Source of the DNA: Ferruginibacter sp.
GTDB taxonomy: Bacteria; Bacteroidota; Bacteroidia; Chitinophagales; Chitinophagaceae
Assembly (NCBI GenBank): GCA_013141435.1
Contig: JABFQZ010000019.1
Location: forward strand, 1-64,000
Reading direction: 5' to 3'
Length of the DNA: 64,000 bases
The notes below the pieces were generated by a model that was not told where the DNA came from, made no database searches, and saw nothing but the letters and a program-made list of their open reading frames with translations. Shown piece by piece: positions 1 through 8,868 of this stretch. Both the position numbers and the translations under genes were made by a program. Position 1 is the stretch's first letter, and every line of letters begins with the position of its first letter.

Positions 1-3
1 ATT

Positions 4-456
4 ATGAAAAAATTTACAAGCATTTTAGCATTCACAATTTTAGCACTTGCAATTATTTCTTGCAAAAAAGATGATACAGTTGCACAAATACCAGCTGTAG
101 CTGCCAATGGTAATTTTACATGGACTACAAATGGAACAACTACTGTTAACACTGCCGACTCTGCATTTTATAGATCCCAGTTTAAAACGATTTTTGCTTA
201 TAAAAATATTAGCGGATTAATGAAGTTGCAGTACGAAATTAATTTAACGGCTGGCACACCTGCTACATATACTATTGGCAGTGGTAATGCAATTGCCTAT
301 ACTGCAAATACGCCTTTTTTTATACCAACAGCAGGCAATGTAATTATTACTGCAAATACAGGTACAAAGGTTACGGGTACGTTTACGGGAACAGGTACAT
401 TAACAGCTGGCACTAGTTCAGTGGCAGGTACATTTACGGATATACCAGTTCAATAA
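4..456 (+). CDS. Thr/Ala-rich secreted lipoprotein, function unknown
   Basis: A 150-residue protein with a signal peptide ending in the lipobox IISC. Cys20 is the predicted lipid anchor and is followed by Lys-Lys, so I expect export and membrane attachment. The rest is rich in Thr, Ala, Gly and Asn, with a run of short beta-type repeats near the C terminus (TGTFTGTGTLTAGT), and has no recognisable catalytic motif. The frame begins three bases into the window, so an operon partner upstream cannot be excluded. A 184-bp spacer separates it from the next gene. I do not recognise a family beyond small Bacteroidota lipoproteins. Confidence 0.75.
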   Translation: MKKFTSILAFTILALAIISCKKDDTVAQIPAVAANGNFTWTTNGTTTVNTADSAFYRSQFKTIFAYKNISGLMKLQYEINLTAGTPATYTIGSGNAIAYTANTPFFIPTAGNVIITANTGTKVTGTFTGTGTLTAGTSSVAGTFTDIPVQ

Positions 457-640
457 AAAGCAACTAATTTTTATTGGCAATGGCAATTCCAAAAAAATAA
501 ATACCAAATTCACGGTATATACAAAAATTAATCACTCTTTATCTTGCATCATAAAATGAATAAAAAAGTAAAGTTGTTATACCAACCTTTTTTGTATAAA
601 CCAATTTTATAAACATTACTTAAACCAAAAATTAAAAATT

Positions 641-2038
641 ATGAAAAAAATTATTTTAAGCTTCACAGCTTTGCTTTTGGTGGCTTTTAGCTATGCAAAC
701 AATATAGCAGTAGCCAATGCCACTTTATCTGGCCAAAATGTAACCCTACACACCGAAATAATAAATTTTGATGTAAGCTGGGCTAATAGTTGGCGCACAA
801 GTACCAACGAAAGCAATTACGATGGTGCATGGATATTTGTAAAGTTTCGTAAAATGGGTACGCTAGATTGGAGACATTGTACCATAAGCACTACTGGTTT
901 TGTAGTTGCCTCGGGTGGTGTTATTACTGTACCTACCGATAAAAAAGGTGCATTTATATACAAAGCAACCGATGGTATTGGTGCTGCTAATTATGTAGCA
1001 AACCAATTGGTATGGGAATATGGTACCGATGGTATTTTGGATAACGAAACGGTAGAAATTCGTGTATTTGCATTAGAAATGGTGTACATACCTCAAGGTA
1101 GTTTTCAACTTGGCAGCGGAGGTACAGAAAGCAATTGTTTTAAAACTGGAGCAACTGCAGCACCATATTTAATTACTGCTGCTACTGTAACTTTTGGGGC
1201 TACAGGTTCTAATTTGAATACAAATGGCATTGGCCCTACAAGTGGTACAATACCAACCGCATATCCTACAGGCTTTAATGCTTTTTGGATTATGAAATAC
1301 GAAACAAGCCAACAACAATACGTAGATTTTTTAAATCATATAGATTTGGCAAAAGCCACATTTAATGATATTACTTTTCATACAGGTACACACCCAAATT
1401 TTGTAGCAAATAATGCCGAAAGAGCAGCATACAGTTGTAATACACAAAGGCTTGCTGCAATGGCCGATTGGAGCGGCCTTAGGCCTTTTACCGAAATGGA
1501 ATACGAAAAAGCATGTAGAGGGTACAATACACCAGCTGTAGCAAACGAATACCCTTGGGGTACTACCACTATTTATCCACTAACGGCGGTAACTAATACT
1601 GGGCTGTTAAATGAAACAGTGAGTACACCATTAAATGCAAATTGTAATATACAAAGCAGTTATAATAATCTGACAAGGGTAGGGTTATTTGCTCGTACTA
1701 CAGGTTCTACCAGAGAGCTTAGCGGTGGTACTTATTATGGTGTAATGGATATGGGCGGAAGCGAAGCAGAAATATGTATAAATGCTTTATCGCCAACTAC
1801 TGGCCTTGCTTTTGATGGCTCCTTGCACGGAGATGGATTATTAGATGCTACTGGAGCTACAAATATTGCTAACTGGGTAGGCTTTGCAAAATATGGTTGG
1901 CGTAATGCTGGGTATAATGGCGCATTAGCCGAAGCAAGATTATCAGATAGACTTACTGCAAATTACTTTACTACGGGTTATGGGTATGATGTACAAGCAG
2001 GAGGTAATGGTATTCGTTTGGCAAGAACAGCACCATAA
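641..2038 (+). CDS. Secreted SUMF1/FGE-like domain protein, probably non-catalytic
   Basis: 465 residues. Residues 1-19 form a signal peptide. Residues about 25-140 form a beta-sandwich-like leader (WANSWRTSTNESNYDGAW) that often precedes this domain in Bacteroidota. From about residue 147 a formylglycine-generating-enzyme-like (SUMF1) fold begins: MVYIPQGSFQLGS, WIMKYETSQQQYVDFLN, LRPFTEMEYEKACRG, NEYPWG, and a C-terminal GGNGIRLART. The paired cysteines used by true formylglycine-generating enzymes near the C terminus are absent, and the usual GNVWEW element reads MDMGGSEAEICIN. I therefore infer a binding or structural role rather than sulfatase activation. A 27-bp gap to the next secreted protein suggests an operon. 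Confidence 0.85.
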   Translation: MKKIILSFTALLLVAFSYANNIAVANATLSGQNVTLHTEIINFDVSWANSWRTSTNESNYDGAWIFVKFRKMGTLDWRHCTISTTGFVVASGGVITVPTDKKGAFIYKATDGIGAANYVANQLVWEYGTDGILDNETVEIRVFALEMVYIPQGSFQLGSGGTESNCFKTGATAAPYLITAATVTFGATGSNLNTNGIGPTSGTIPTAYPTGFNAFWIMKYETSQQQYVDFLNHIDLAKATFNDITFHTGTHPNFVANNAERAAYSCNTQRLAAMADWSGLRPFTEMEYEKACRGYNTPAVANEYPWGTTTIYPLTAVTNTGLLNETVSTPLNANCNIQSSYNNLTRVGLFARTTGSTRELSGGTYYGVMDMGGSEAEICINALSPTTGLAFDGSLHGDGLLDATGATNIANWVGFAKYGWRNAGYNGALAEARLSDRLTANYFTTGYGYDVQAGGNGIRLARTAP

Positions 2039-2065
2039 TTATTCATCAATTTAAACTTAGTAATT

Positions 2066-2998
2066 ATGAAAAATACTTTCATACTGCTGCTTTGTATAAT
2101 GAATGTTTCTATACTATTTGCACAAAACAACCCAATTTTTGGTGGTGGAAATGCAGATGGATTTGACAAAACAAATTTTGCACAAGCAAGCAGCAATATT
2201 TTTAATGGGGGCGATGGCGATGGTTGGAATAAAACATCGTTTGCACAAGCAGTAAATAATATTTTTAATGGTGGCAACAATGATGGATGGAGCAGTATTT
2301 CATTTGCACAACCCATAAATAATATTTTTACAGGAGGCAATGGCGATGGCTGGAATAAAACATCATTTGCACAAATAGGCAACAATATATTTTTTGGTGG
2401 AGCTGGCGATGGATGGGCAAATACTTATAGGCCAATGGGTCCATTGCCAATTACTTTAGAATATTTTGCAGCAAAAAAAAATACACCCACATCTTCTATT
2501 TTAAATTGGAAAACATTGCAAGAAATAAATACTGCTTCTTTCGATATTGAAAGCAGTAATGATGCAATTGGTTTCAAAAAAATTGGAAATGTGCTAGCAG
2601 CAGGTAACTCTAATGCAGCAATAGAATATTCATTTATTGATAATAACCCTACAAAGGGTATAAATTACTATCGCTTAAAACAAATTGATAAAAATGGTAG
2701 TTTTGTATATACTCCTACCAGATTTGTAATATTCGACAACTTAAATGCTGCAACAGTAAAATATTACCCTAACCCAACCAATAGTATTTTAACCATTGAA
2801 ATGCCTACCATAAATGCAAACGAAATAAGGGTTGTAAATATTTCTAACACAGCTGGCGCTATGGTTATCCAATTAAAAATACCACCAACAGCTGGTAATA
2901 AAATGCAAATTGATTTATCAAAATATGCGAAGGGTATTTACTTTGTACAAATAAAATCAACAACTTTAAATAGTACCGAAAGAATAATTTTAAATTAG
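2066..2998 (+). CDS. T9SS-targeted protein with five 21-residue GGxGDGW repeats
   Basis: 310 residues. A signal peptide (1-19) is followed by five units of about 21 residues (residues 21-125) of the form NNIFNGGxGDGWNKTSFAQA. After a linker (PLPITLEYFAAKK) comes a fibronectin-like segment. Residues about 228-310 form a type IX secretion C-terminal sorting domain: YYPNPTNSILTIEMP, then KYAKGIYFVQI, then ERIILN. The protein should be carried across the outer membrane by T9SS and anchored or released at the surface. It lies 27 bp after the SUMF1-like gene, which suggests co-expression, and is followed by a good terminator. The ligand or role of the repeats is unknown. The repeats also leave the opposite strand open, producing a spurious antisense frame. 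Confidence 0.88.
   Translation: MKNTFILLLCIMNVSILFAQNNPIFGGGNADGFDKTNFAQASSNIFNGGDGDGWNKTSFAQAVNNIFNGGNNDGWSSISFAQPINNIFTGGNGDGWNKTSFAQIGNNIFFGGAGDGWANTYRPMGPLPITLEYFAAKKNTPTSSILNWKTLQEINTASFDIESSNDAIGFKKIGNVLAAGNSNAAIEYSFIDNNPTKGINYYRLKQIDKNGSFVYTPTRFVIFDNLNAATVKYYPNPTNSILTIEMPTINANEIRVVNISNTAGAMVIQLKIPPTAGNKMQIDLSKYAKGIYFVQIKSTTLNSTERIILN
2126..2440 (+). repeat. Five 63-bp tandem coding repeats
   Basis: In-frame repeat units of 63 bp inside the T9SS protein gene. They encode IFxGGxxDGWxxxxFAQxxN with strong conservation of the GG-DGW core and FAQ spacer. The first unit (GGGNADGFDKTNFAQA) and the last (FFGGAGDGWANTYRP) are the most diverged, as expected if units are gained and lost by recombination in the middle. 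Confidence 0.85.
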
Positions 2999-3024
2999 GG
3001 GGATTATTTTTATAATCAAAATGC

Positions 3025-3054
3025 AGAGCTACCACTTGGTGGCTCTTATTTTTT
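3025..3054 (+). terminator. Rho-independent terminator after T9SS protein gene
   Basis: Stem AGAGCTACCA / TGGTGGCTCT (one G-U pair, very short loop) followed by TTATTTTTTATTTT. It lies 27 bp after the stop codon of the repeat protein. Confidence 0.7.
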
Positions 3055-3321
3055 ATTTTGTGCCTGCCCAAAAACTTTTAAATCAAAATAATGCTTTTGG
3101 TACACATTTCAATCTTATAAATTGTAGTTTTAAGAAAGAAAAGTTTCAAAGGCTTTGTTTTGATAGTAATACCATTGCGAAAATTAAATTGTCCACTAAA
3201 ATCGCTGTGTATGTAGTTATCGCTGTTTCGCTGTGTAAATATTTAATCACATTGGTATAAGGTAGTCTTAAATTTTTCTTCAGCATAACTTGATAAAAAA
3301 TTTCAATCTTTACAATACAAA
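3055..3321. other. Intergenic region, no gene recognised
   Basis: AT-rich stretch between the convergent T9SS protein gene and porP/sprF. Only the two terminator hairpins at its edges are recognisable. The word ATCGCTGT occurs twice near 3200-3230. The short frames here lack any coding signature. Confidence 0.4.
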
Positions 3322-3367
3322 AAAAGCAGAGAAAAAAATGCATATAACATTTATTTTCTCTGCTTTT
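3322..3367 (-). terminator. Terminator after porP/sprF
   Basis: Inverted repeat AAAAGCAGAGAAAA (3322-3335) / TTTTCTCTGCTTTT (3354-3367). Read on the minus strand it ends in a T run and lies just downstream of the stop codon at 3383. Confidence 0.75.
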
Positions 3368-3382
3368 ATACAAAATATCTCT

Positions 3383-4384
3383 TTAAAACTTCGGACAAGG
3401 TATGCCCTTCGATTCCGATTTTCTTTTAATATAAATTATAGAAAACTCCGATCCACCTCTGCTTTGAGTTGCAGTTTTCAAACTACTTACATTTACATCA
3501 TAACTAGCGCCTATTCTTAAGCCAGCAGTTTCTAAGCCTATATATGGTATAATAGCATCACCAATTCTATACCAAGCACCTACAAAAATATTACTAGGTT
3601 TTACTTCATCGCCATTCAAGTTATACGATAAAGCACCACCAAGTGTAGCTTCACTGCTTTTGCTTTGTTGTTGGTATATGGCAGATGCATTAAGTTTTAA
3701 TACATCGCTAATAGGCAATGTACCACCACCATGCACTGTAAACCTGCTTGCCAATTGGTAATTGGTAGATATGAAGCCAACTGTAGGTTTATTAATATGA
3801 TAAACCGATACACCCAAATAATAATTATTATCACCATTGCTAGAGCCCGAAAATAAAAGCCCTGCGTTTAAATCAACATAATTTTGAGAATTGCCATTTT
3901 TTAAAAAATCGGTACGAGTACCTGTAAAGCCATTTTGCCTTAGCATATCTTCAAAAGTAAGTTTACCTTCTTCTATAACCAAACTGCTAAAAGTACCCTG
4001 AAACCCAGCACCAATAGTATTATAACCATCTTCATCTAAAGCTTTGTGGTAAGATAATGCTACCGACCCATAATTTAATTTTAATTGGCTATTAGCACTA
4101 GCATCTGTAAGGCCAGATACACCTACACCAAACACATCACCATTTGGCAATTTATTTTTCATAATACCACCGTCTATAGATGCACTAGTAGTTACATACG
4201 CTTTTGGTATAGATGGCCATTGGTCTCTATGGTTTGCAGCAAGCCTCCACTGCCCATCAAACTTGCCAGTAAATGCCGGATTAAGGGTAAGTGGCGACGA
4301 AAAAAATTGCGAAAAATGTGGATCCTGTGCCTGTGCACATACAGCCATCATTATTAGGGATAAAACACTTAAAAATCTTTTCAT
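3383..4384 (-). CDS. PorP/SprF family type IX secretion outer-membrane protein
   Basis: 333 residues with a signal peptide (1-19, ending AQA) and the family's N-terminal signature QDPHFSQFFSSPLTLNPAFTG. Further family stretches are LAANHRDQWPSI and repeated beta-strand segments such as NYYLGVSVYHINKPTVGF and LNASAIYQQQSK. PorP/SprF proteins are outer-membrane beta-barrels linked to T9SS, gliding and attachment of PKD/CTD-bearing surface proteins. This one stands alone, without gldKLMN or a PKD-domain partner nearby, and converges with the T9SS cargo gene at 2066-2998, a suggestive but unproven link. Confidence 0.9.
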   Translation of the reverse strand: MKRFLSVLSLIMMAVCAQAQDPHFSQFFSSPLTLNPAFTGKFDGQWRLAANHRDQWPSIPKAYVTTSASIDGGIMKNKLPNGDVFGVGVSGLTDASANSQLKLNYGSVALSYHKALDEDGYNTIGAGFQGTFSSLVIEEGKLTFEDMLRQNGFTGTRTDFLKNGNSQNYVDLNAGLLFSGSSNGDNNYYLGVSVYHINKPTVGFISTNYQLASRFTVHGGGTLPISDVLKLNASAIYQQQSKSSEATLGGALSYNLNGDEVKPSNIFVGAWYRIGDAIIPYIGLETAGLRIGASYDVNVSSLKTATQSRGGSEFSIIYIKRKSESKGIPCPKF

Positions 4385-4476
4385 TTATATACTATTCTAT
4401 TTTTAAAGGTAAGTAATTCAACCAAAAAGCTGCATACTATTTTTTGAAACATCCAAAAAATTAGCATAAAATTATA

Positions 4477-5127
4477 TTATTGCTGCATTTTAGCACCATA
4501 AGCAAGGTCGCCTGCATCGCCTAGACCAGGTATAATATATCCTTTTGCCGATAAATCATTATCAATACAACCACACCAAATTGTAGCAGTAGGTTCGGCT
4601 TTAAGCAAAGTTTCTACACCCTGCGTAGCAGCAATGGCACATACTACATGCAATTCTTTAATATTGCCAGCCTCTCTCAAATAATGTATAGCCTTTACTA
4701 ACGATGCACCAGTGGCAAGCATTGGATCACTTACTATAACTACTCTACCTTCAATAGGTGGGCAGCTCATGTATTCCAAAAGTATTTCAAAACTCCCATC
4801 TGTATTATGTTTACGATAGGCACTTAAAAAAGCATTATCAGCTTTATCAAAATAATTTAGTAAGCCATTGTGCATACCCAAGCCAGCACGCAATATAGTT
4901 GCTAGCACAGGTTGCTCTTTCAAAACCTTACAAGTAGCAATGCCCATAGGTGTCGTTATTTCAGCATCCACGGTTTCCATTCCTTTGCTTATTTCGTAGC
5001 CTATTACTTCGGCAATACGCTCAAGGTTTCTACGAAAACGCATTCTATCTTGCTGCACAGCTACATTCCTTAACTCACCTACCCAGTTACTTATAAGTGA
5101 ATGTTCTTTACTAAAATTGTGTACCAT
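4477..5127 (-). CDS. upp: Uracil phosphoribosyltransferase
   Basis: 216 residues, near the family's usual length of about 210. It makes UMP from uracil and PRPP in cytosolic pyrimidine salvage. Visible motifs are the PRPP-binding loop VVIVSDPMLATGASLV (about residues 128-143), the ATILRAGLGMHNG segment, and the uracil-binding C-terminal GYIIPGLGDAGDLAYG. The start ATG is well supported because conserved residues begin soon after it. A TAAATTTG element on the minus strand (plus coordinates 5168-5175) is a candidate -7 box. The gene is transcribed divergently from the lipoprotein at 5234. Confidence 0.95.
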   Translation of the reverse strand: MVHNFSKEHSLISNWVGELRNVAVQQDRMRFRRNLERIAEVIGYEISKGMETVDAEITTPMGIATCKVLKEQPVLATILRAGLGMHNGLLNYFDKADNAFLSAYRKHNTDGSFEILLEYMSCPPIEGRVVIVSDPMLATGASLVKAIHYLREAGNIKELHVVCAIAATQGVETLLKAEPTATIWCGCIDNDLSAKGYIIPGLGDAGDLAYGAKMQQ

Positions 5128-5233
5128 TTATATTAAAAATATTTCGTTAAAATTTTTATTATTTTGCCAAATTTAAAATAAAATCATCGGGTAAACATAC
5201 ATTTACCAAATCATTTTAATAAAACTTATACAA

Positions 5234-5650
5234 ATGAAATTTTTTACAGCTATTATTTGCACCATTGTTTTATTATCGGCCTGCGGTTTAGGGCAAGCAG
5301 ATAGTACCATTACCGAAGAAAAAAAGTACGAAAAAATAAAAGAGACCTTGGAGCAAACTGAGCAAAAAAATGCATCAAAATTTATAACAGTACAAGGCGA
5401 TAAAAAGAAAAACCTATTAGGACAAACAGTTGTAAAAGCCAATGTAACCAACAATGCTAAAATTGTAACTTACAAAGATGTAACCATAAAAATATCGTTT
5501 TATAGCAAAACCAAAGCTCTTTTAGAAGAAGATATTGAAACTGTTTATGAAGCAATAGCACCTGGTGCATCTACACATTTCAAATCAAAATTTTTTACCC
5601 CAAAAGGTACCGATAGTGTGGGTTTTATAGTTGAAAGTGCCAAGTTTTAA
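5234..5650 (+). CDS. Small lipoprotein with FxLYD-like beta domain
   Basis: 138 residues. The signal peptide ends in LLSAC, giving predicted lipidated Cys17. A charged helical stretch (about residues 25-45, TEEKKYEKIKETLEQTEQK) is followed by a compact beta-sandwich: TVVKANVTNNAKIVTYKDVTIKI... and a C-terminal FKSKFFTPKGTDSVGFIVESAKF. The order of strands resembles FxLYD-type exported domains that decorate Gram-positive and Gram-negative surfaces. No enzymatic residues are evident. It is a single gene, divergent from upp. Confidence 0.75.
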   Translation: MKFFTAIICTIVLLSACGLGQADSTITEEKKYEKIKETLEQTEQKNASKFITVQGDKKKNLLGQTVVKANVTNNAKIVTYKDVTIKISFYSKTKALLEEDIETVYEAIAPGASTHFKSKFFTPKGTDSVGFIVESAKF

Positions 5651-5679
5651 AAAAAATGGGGCTGTGTACAACCTATTTT

Positions 5680-5770
5680 TGGGCAGCATTAGTCAAGGCT
5701 ATACACTACAATCTTTTTTGCTCAAAGGCAGCAAAAAAGTATTTCCGTTTCTATCCTTCAGCCCTTGAGC
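5680..5770. repeat. Copy 1 of dispersed CTACAATCTTTTTTG repeat
   Basis: The stretch around 5708-5745 (CTACAATCTTTTTTGCTCAA, then AGGCAGCAAAAAAGTATT) matches the stretch at about 43620-43680 (CTACAATCTTTTTTTGTTCA, then AAAGCATTC...CAGCAAAAAAATATT). Both copies lie in spacers. The arms TTTTTTG and CAAAAAA can pair. Confidence 0.5.
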
Positions 5771-5902
5771 AGTATATCTATTTTCAGCATTTTTTTGTTT
5801 TATAAAATATTCCATTTTTCCCAAATGTAAAAACAGTTTTCCCGATTGCTATAACAGTTAAAAATAGTAGAAATTATTTTTGCAACTACATAAAAAATAC
5901 AG

Positions 5903-6341
5903 ATGCAAAGAAAAATAATACTTGCAATATTTATTTTAAACCTACAAAATAATAATTGCTTAGCCCAAGTAATTAAACCAAATGATACTAGCCAAGTAAA
6001 ATACCTCCAAGACATTACAGTAGTAGGCCGAAACAGTAAAAGCGATTATCAGCAAATGCCCGAAATAATAGGTACAAATAAGTAGTGTGGGTAAAACATA
6101 CAGCGATGCAAGCAATACCGAAACCTCTACTACAAATGCTCAAAATGGATTAATACCATCTTACAACATTACTGATATTACGGCTGCTTATAAATTACCA
6201 AATAATATAAAAATAAAAGCAGGTATTAACAATGCATTTGATAAAATATATTTTACCCGTAGGGCTGGTGGCTATCCTGGACCAGGAGCTTTGCCTGCCG
6301 ATGGTAGAACTTTTTTTGTGAGTATGGGGGCTAAGTTTTAA
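5903..6341 (+). pseudogene. TonB-dependent receptor remnant with large internal deletion
   Basis: The first part (5903-6083) reads as the start of a TonB-dependent receptor: signal peptide ending CLAQ, then VKYLQDITVVGRNSKSDYQQMPEIIGTN, which is a TonB box and start of the plug. It then hits a stop. In another frame, from about 6078, the sequence reads ISSVGKTYSDASNTETST and runs to a receptor C terminus (IKAGINNAFDKIYFTRRAGGYPGPGALPADGRTFFVSMGAKF in pieces), the final beta-strands of a FecA-like barrel. About 80% of a normal 700-800-residue receptor is missing. The junction lies near 6075-6082 and joins the two ends out of frame. A pseudogene is the simplest reading. Confidence 0.8.
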
Positions 6342-6346
6342 TTTAT

Positions 6347-6392
6347 AAAATGCCACAACATTATGTATCATATCTTTGTGTTGTGGCATTTT
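6347..6392. terminator. Bidirectional terminator
   Basis: Perfect 14-bp arms AAAATGCCACAACA (6347-6360) and TGTTGTGGCATTTT (6379-6392), with A/T tracts on both flanks. It lies between the convergent TonB remnant and the TonB-type receptor. Confidence 0.8.
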
Positions 6393-6402
6393 ATTTATGG
6401 CT

Positions 6403-8853
6403 TTATTTTACCCTGTTTTTTTCATCATCACTTTTTTCTTTCTTTTTTGCTGTTTGAAACTTGATGCCTTTGCTAAAACGATACGAAAAACTCAATCCCA
6501 TTGTTTGCCTATCATTCCATTGTTTTAATCGTGTATCTACAGTGCCATATTTTATATTAGCAGTAAATTTTTGGGTGTTTAAAATATCCCTAAAACTTAA
6601 TTTTATAGTAGCCTTTCCTTTTAGTATTGTTTTGCTTGCACCAGCATTTACTGCAAACATTTGGCTTATCAATATCAAATCTTCATTACCTTTTGGCCTA
6701 TAAAAACCACCTATGTCTGCTTTTATTGTTTTCGATATTTTAAATTGGTTATTGATATTAAACATCAAATTTCTGATGTTTATCTTTTCATTTGTGCCAT
6801 TTAAGTTTCCATTAATGGTTGCAAAATTTGTTTCGGCATAAATGCTAGTGGTATACCATTTTGTAACAGGTGCATTAAATGAAATAGAATAATTTATATT
6901 TCTTTTATTGGCTATGTTTTTCTTTGTAATATAAGTCTCATTTGTTTGCTCGTTTTGCTCCAAAATGTCAGTCATGGCTTTGTTAATAAACGAATATCCA
7001 AGTGTGTGATTTAAAGCACCACCAAGCATACTGTAGTTTAGCTCAGTATTATAAGCAAAATGAGGTTGTAAAAACACATTGCCTAATTCATATGTGTATT
7101 GATCTAAATAAAATCTAAAAGGATTTAAATCTTCATAATCTGGTCTTTGCACCCTTCTGCCAAAACTTACACTTAAGTTTTGTTTTTCGTTTATTTTATA
7201 GCTTGCAAATATTGTGGGAAAAATATTGAGATAGTTTTTTGTAAATGAGCTGTCATTTATTTTTTGTATTCCCTTGCTTACTGTTTGTTCGGCACGCAAG
7301 CCGGTACTAAATTCCCATTTTTTTCCTTTTGTAAAAGCATACGTTACATAAGCTGCATTAATATTTTCGGAGTAATCAAAATTATTTGTTCTTAATTTAT
7401 CTACTTCCCAATTATTGTTTTTTAACAGAAAAAATCCGGCATCATTGTTGGTTTTTACAAAGCTTGTTTTTGCACCTGCCTCTAGTTTTTGCCCTTTTGC
7501 AAAAGTTTTTTCGTAATCTATTTTAGCTAAGTAAATATTTATTTTACTTGGTAATTTTCCAAGTTGTACATCATTTTTGCCAGTTGGTAATCCTGCATTG
7601 TCATAGAAAACTGTATTTAAATTTTGAAGTTTGGAATTGTTGTATCCTATAAAATCTAGGTCGGCAAACAAATTGGCTGTTTTAGATATTGTTTTTCTCC
7701 AATTTAAATTAACAGATAAGTTTTTATTTTTTTGCGATGTTGATTGTGTGTTGGATGCTTTGCTAAGTAAGACATTGCTGTTATTAAAAATATCGCTTTT
7801 GTTTATCCAATTTTCACTTCCGTTGCTAATATTTGTTTCTGTTACAAAGCCTATAATATTGTTGCTGTCCAATAGATAATCCAATCCAACTTTTGCATAG
7901 CTGTAATTATTATCTCTAATTTGGTCAGCATCTTGAAAAAACCTTGATAACGGAGTTTTGGTTATAGGATCTACAAAAAAGCGATCTACAGAAAGGGTTT
8001 GTGTTCTTTTGTTATAATCATGACTTATGTTAGTGAAAATATTTATTTTTTTATTTTTATAATTGTAAGTAATTGCTTGATTGTTTCTCAAATAAAAGCC
8101 TTGTGTTAGTCCTGCTGTAATGCTGCCATTGCTGCCTTTGGCTTTATTTTTTTTCATTTTTAAGTTAATGATGCCGGAGTTTCCTGCTGCATCATAATTG
8201 CTACCTGGTTGCGATATAATCTCTATTTGATCCAATTGATTTGAAGGCATACTTTTTAGCATATTGGTTAAATCTTGAGCACTCAAGTAAGTTGGGCGTT
8301 TGTCTATCATTACCACAACTCCTTGTTTTCCTTTTAATGAAATATTTCCATCTTTATCAATGCTTATGCCAGGGCTTTTTTCGAGTACATCCAACACTGT
8401 GGCGTTTGAATTAGAGGGAGATGCATCCACATTTACAATCATTTTGCCGGCCTTTACCTCAATTAATTGTTTTTTGCTTGTTACAACCACTTCTTTATTT
8501 GTATTTAAATTTGGCATCAATTCTACTGTTTCAAATTTTTTGCCTTCATTTGTGATAGTTGCTGTAATTATTTGAGTTACAAAACCTACTCGGCTAATTT
8601 CATACACATAGTTTCCGGCTGCTTTTAATTCCAATTGCCAATTACCAAAAGAATCGGAAATTGCTGACTTTAGCAATTGTTTTTTTGTAGAGTCCAAAAC
8701 CGAAATAGTTGCCAACTCTAAAGGTTTCTTCTCCGAAACAATTTTTCCAGTTGTAATTATTGATTGTGCATTTGTAGCAAAATTATTTGCTAAGCATAAG
8801 ATTAGCAACAGTATTTTGGATAAACTCATTTGCTTAAAATTTTTAATTTTCAT
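6403..8853 (-). CDS. TonB-dependent receptor-type outer-membrane beta-barrel protein (OMP_b-brl_3 type)
   Basis: 816 residues. A signal peptide (about 1-29) precedes a carboxypeptidase-regulatory-like domain (about 32-110, ITTGKIVSEKKPLELATISVL). Next is a TonB plug (about 120-235: LDVLEKSPGISIDKDGNISL, IDKRPTYLSAQDLTNMLKSM, DQIEIISQPGSNYDAAGNSG). The remaining roughly 550 residues are an outer-membrane beta-barrel ending LSFSYRFSKGIKFQTAKKKE plus a charged tail. Such proteins are receptor-like transporters or outer-membrane proteins; the substrate is not evident. A long inverted repeat with a candidate -7 box lies directly upstream (8869-8929). Confidence 0.9.
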   Translation of the reverse strand: MKIKNFKQMSLSKILLLILCLANNFATNAQSIITTGKIVSEKKPLELATISVLDSTKKQLLKSAISDSFGNWQLELKAAGNYVYEISRVGFVTQIITATITNEGKKFETVELMPNLNTNKEVVVTSKKQLIEVKAGKMIVNVDASPSNSNATVLDVLEKSPGISIDKDGNISLKGKQGVVVMIDKRPTYLSAQDLTNMLKSMPSNQLDQIEIISQPGSNYDAAGNSGIINLKMKKNKAKGSNGSITAGLTQGFYLRNNQAITYNYKNKKINIFTNISHDYNKRTQTLSVDRFFVDPITKTPLSRFFQDADQIRDNNYSYAKVGLDYLLDSNNIIGFVTETNISNGSENWINKSDIFNNSNVLLSKASNTQSTSQKNKNLSVNLNWRKTISKTANLFADLDFIGYNNSKLQNLNTVFYDNAGLPTGKNDVQLGKLPSKINIYLAKIDYEKTFAKGQKLEAGAKTSFVKTNNDAGFFLLKNNNWEVDKLRTNNFDYSENINAAYVTYAFTKGKKWEFSTGLRAEQTVSKGIQKINDSSFTKNYLNIFPTIFASYKINEKQNLSVSFGRRVQRPDYEDLNPFRFYLDQYTYELGNVFLQPHFAYNTELNYSMLGGALNHTLGYSFINKAMTDILEQNEQTNETYITKKNIANKRNINYSISFNAPVTKWYTTSIYAETNFATINGNLNGTNEKINIRNLMFNINNQFKISKTIKADIGGFYRPKGNEDLILISQMFAVNAGASKTILKGKATIKLSFRDILNTQKFTANIKYGTVDTRLKQWNDRQTMGLSFSYRFSKGIKFQTAKKKEKSDDEKNRVK

Positions 8854-8868
8854 GTTTTTGTATTTTTA

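Noticed and set aside
1978-2385. 135-residue open frame on the minus strand over the repeat gene
   Set aside because: It is the reverse of the 63-bp repeats, and its repeated FQPSPLPPLKILF words mirror the GG-DGW coding units. The plus frame has a signal peptide and a T9SS tail.
2126-2440. Possible CRISPR or other direct-repeat array
   Set aside because: The repeats are in-frame coding units with a 63-bp period and no spacer/repeat alternation; no cas genes are present.
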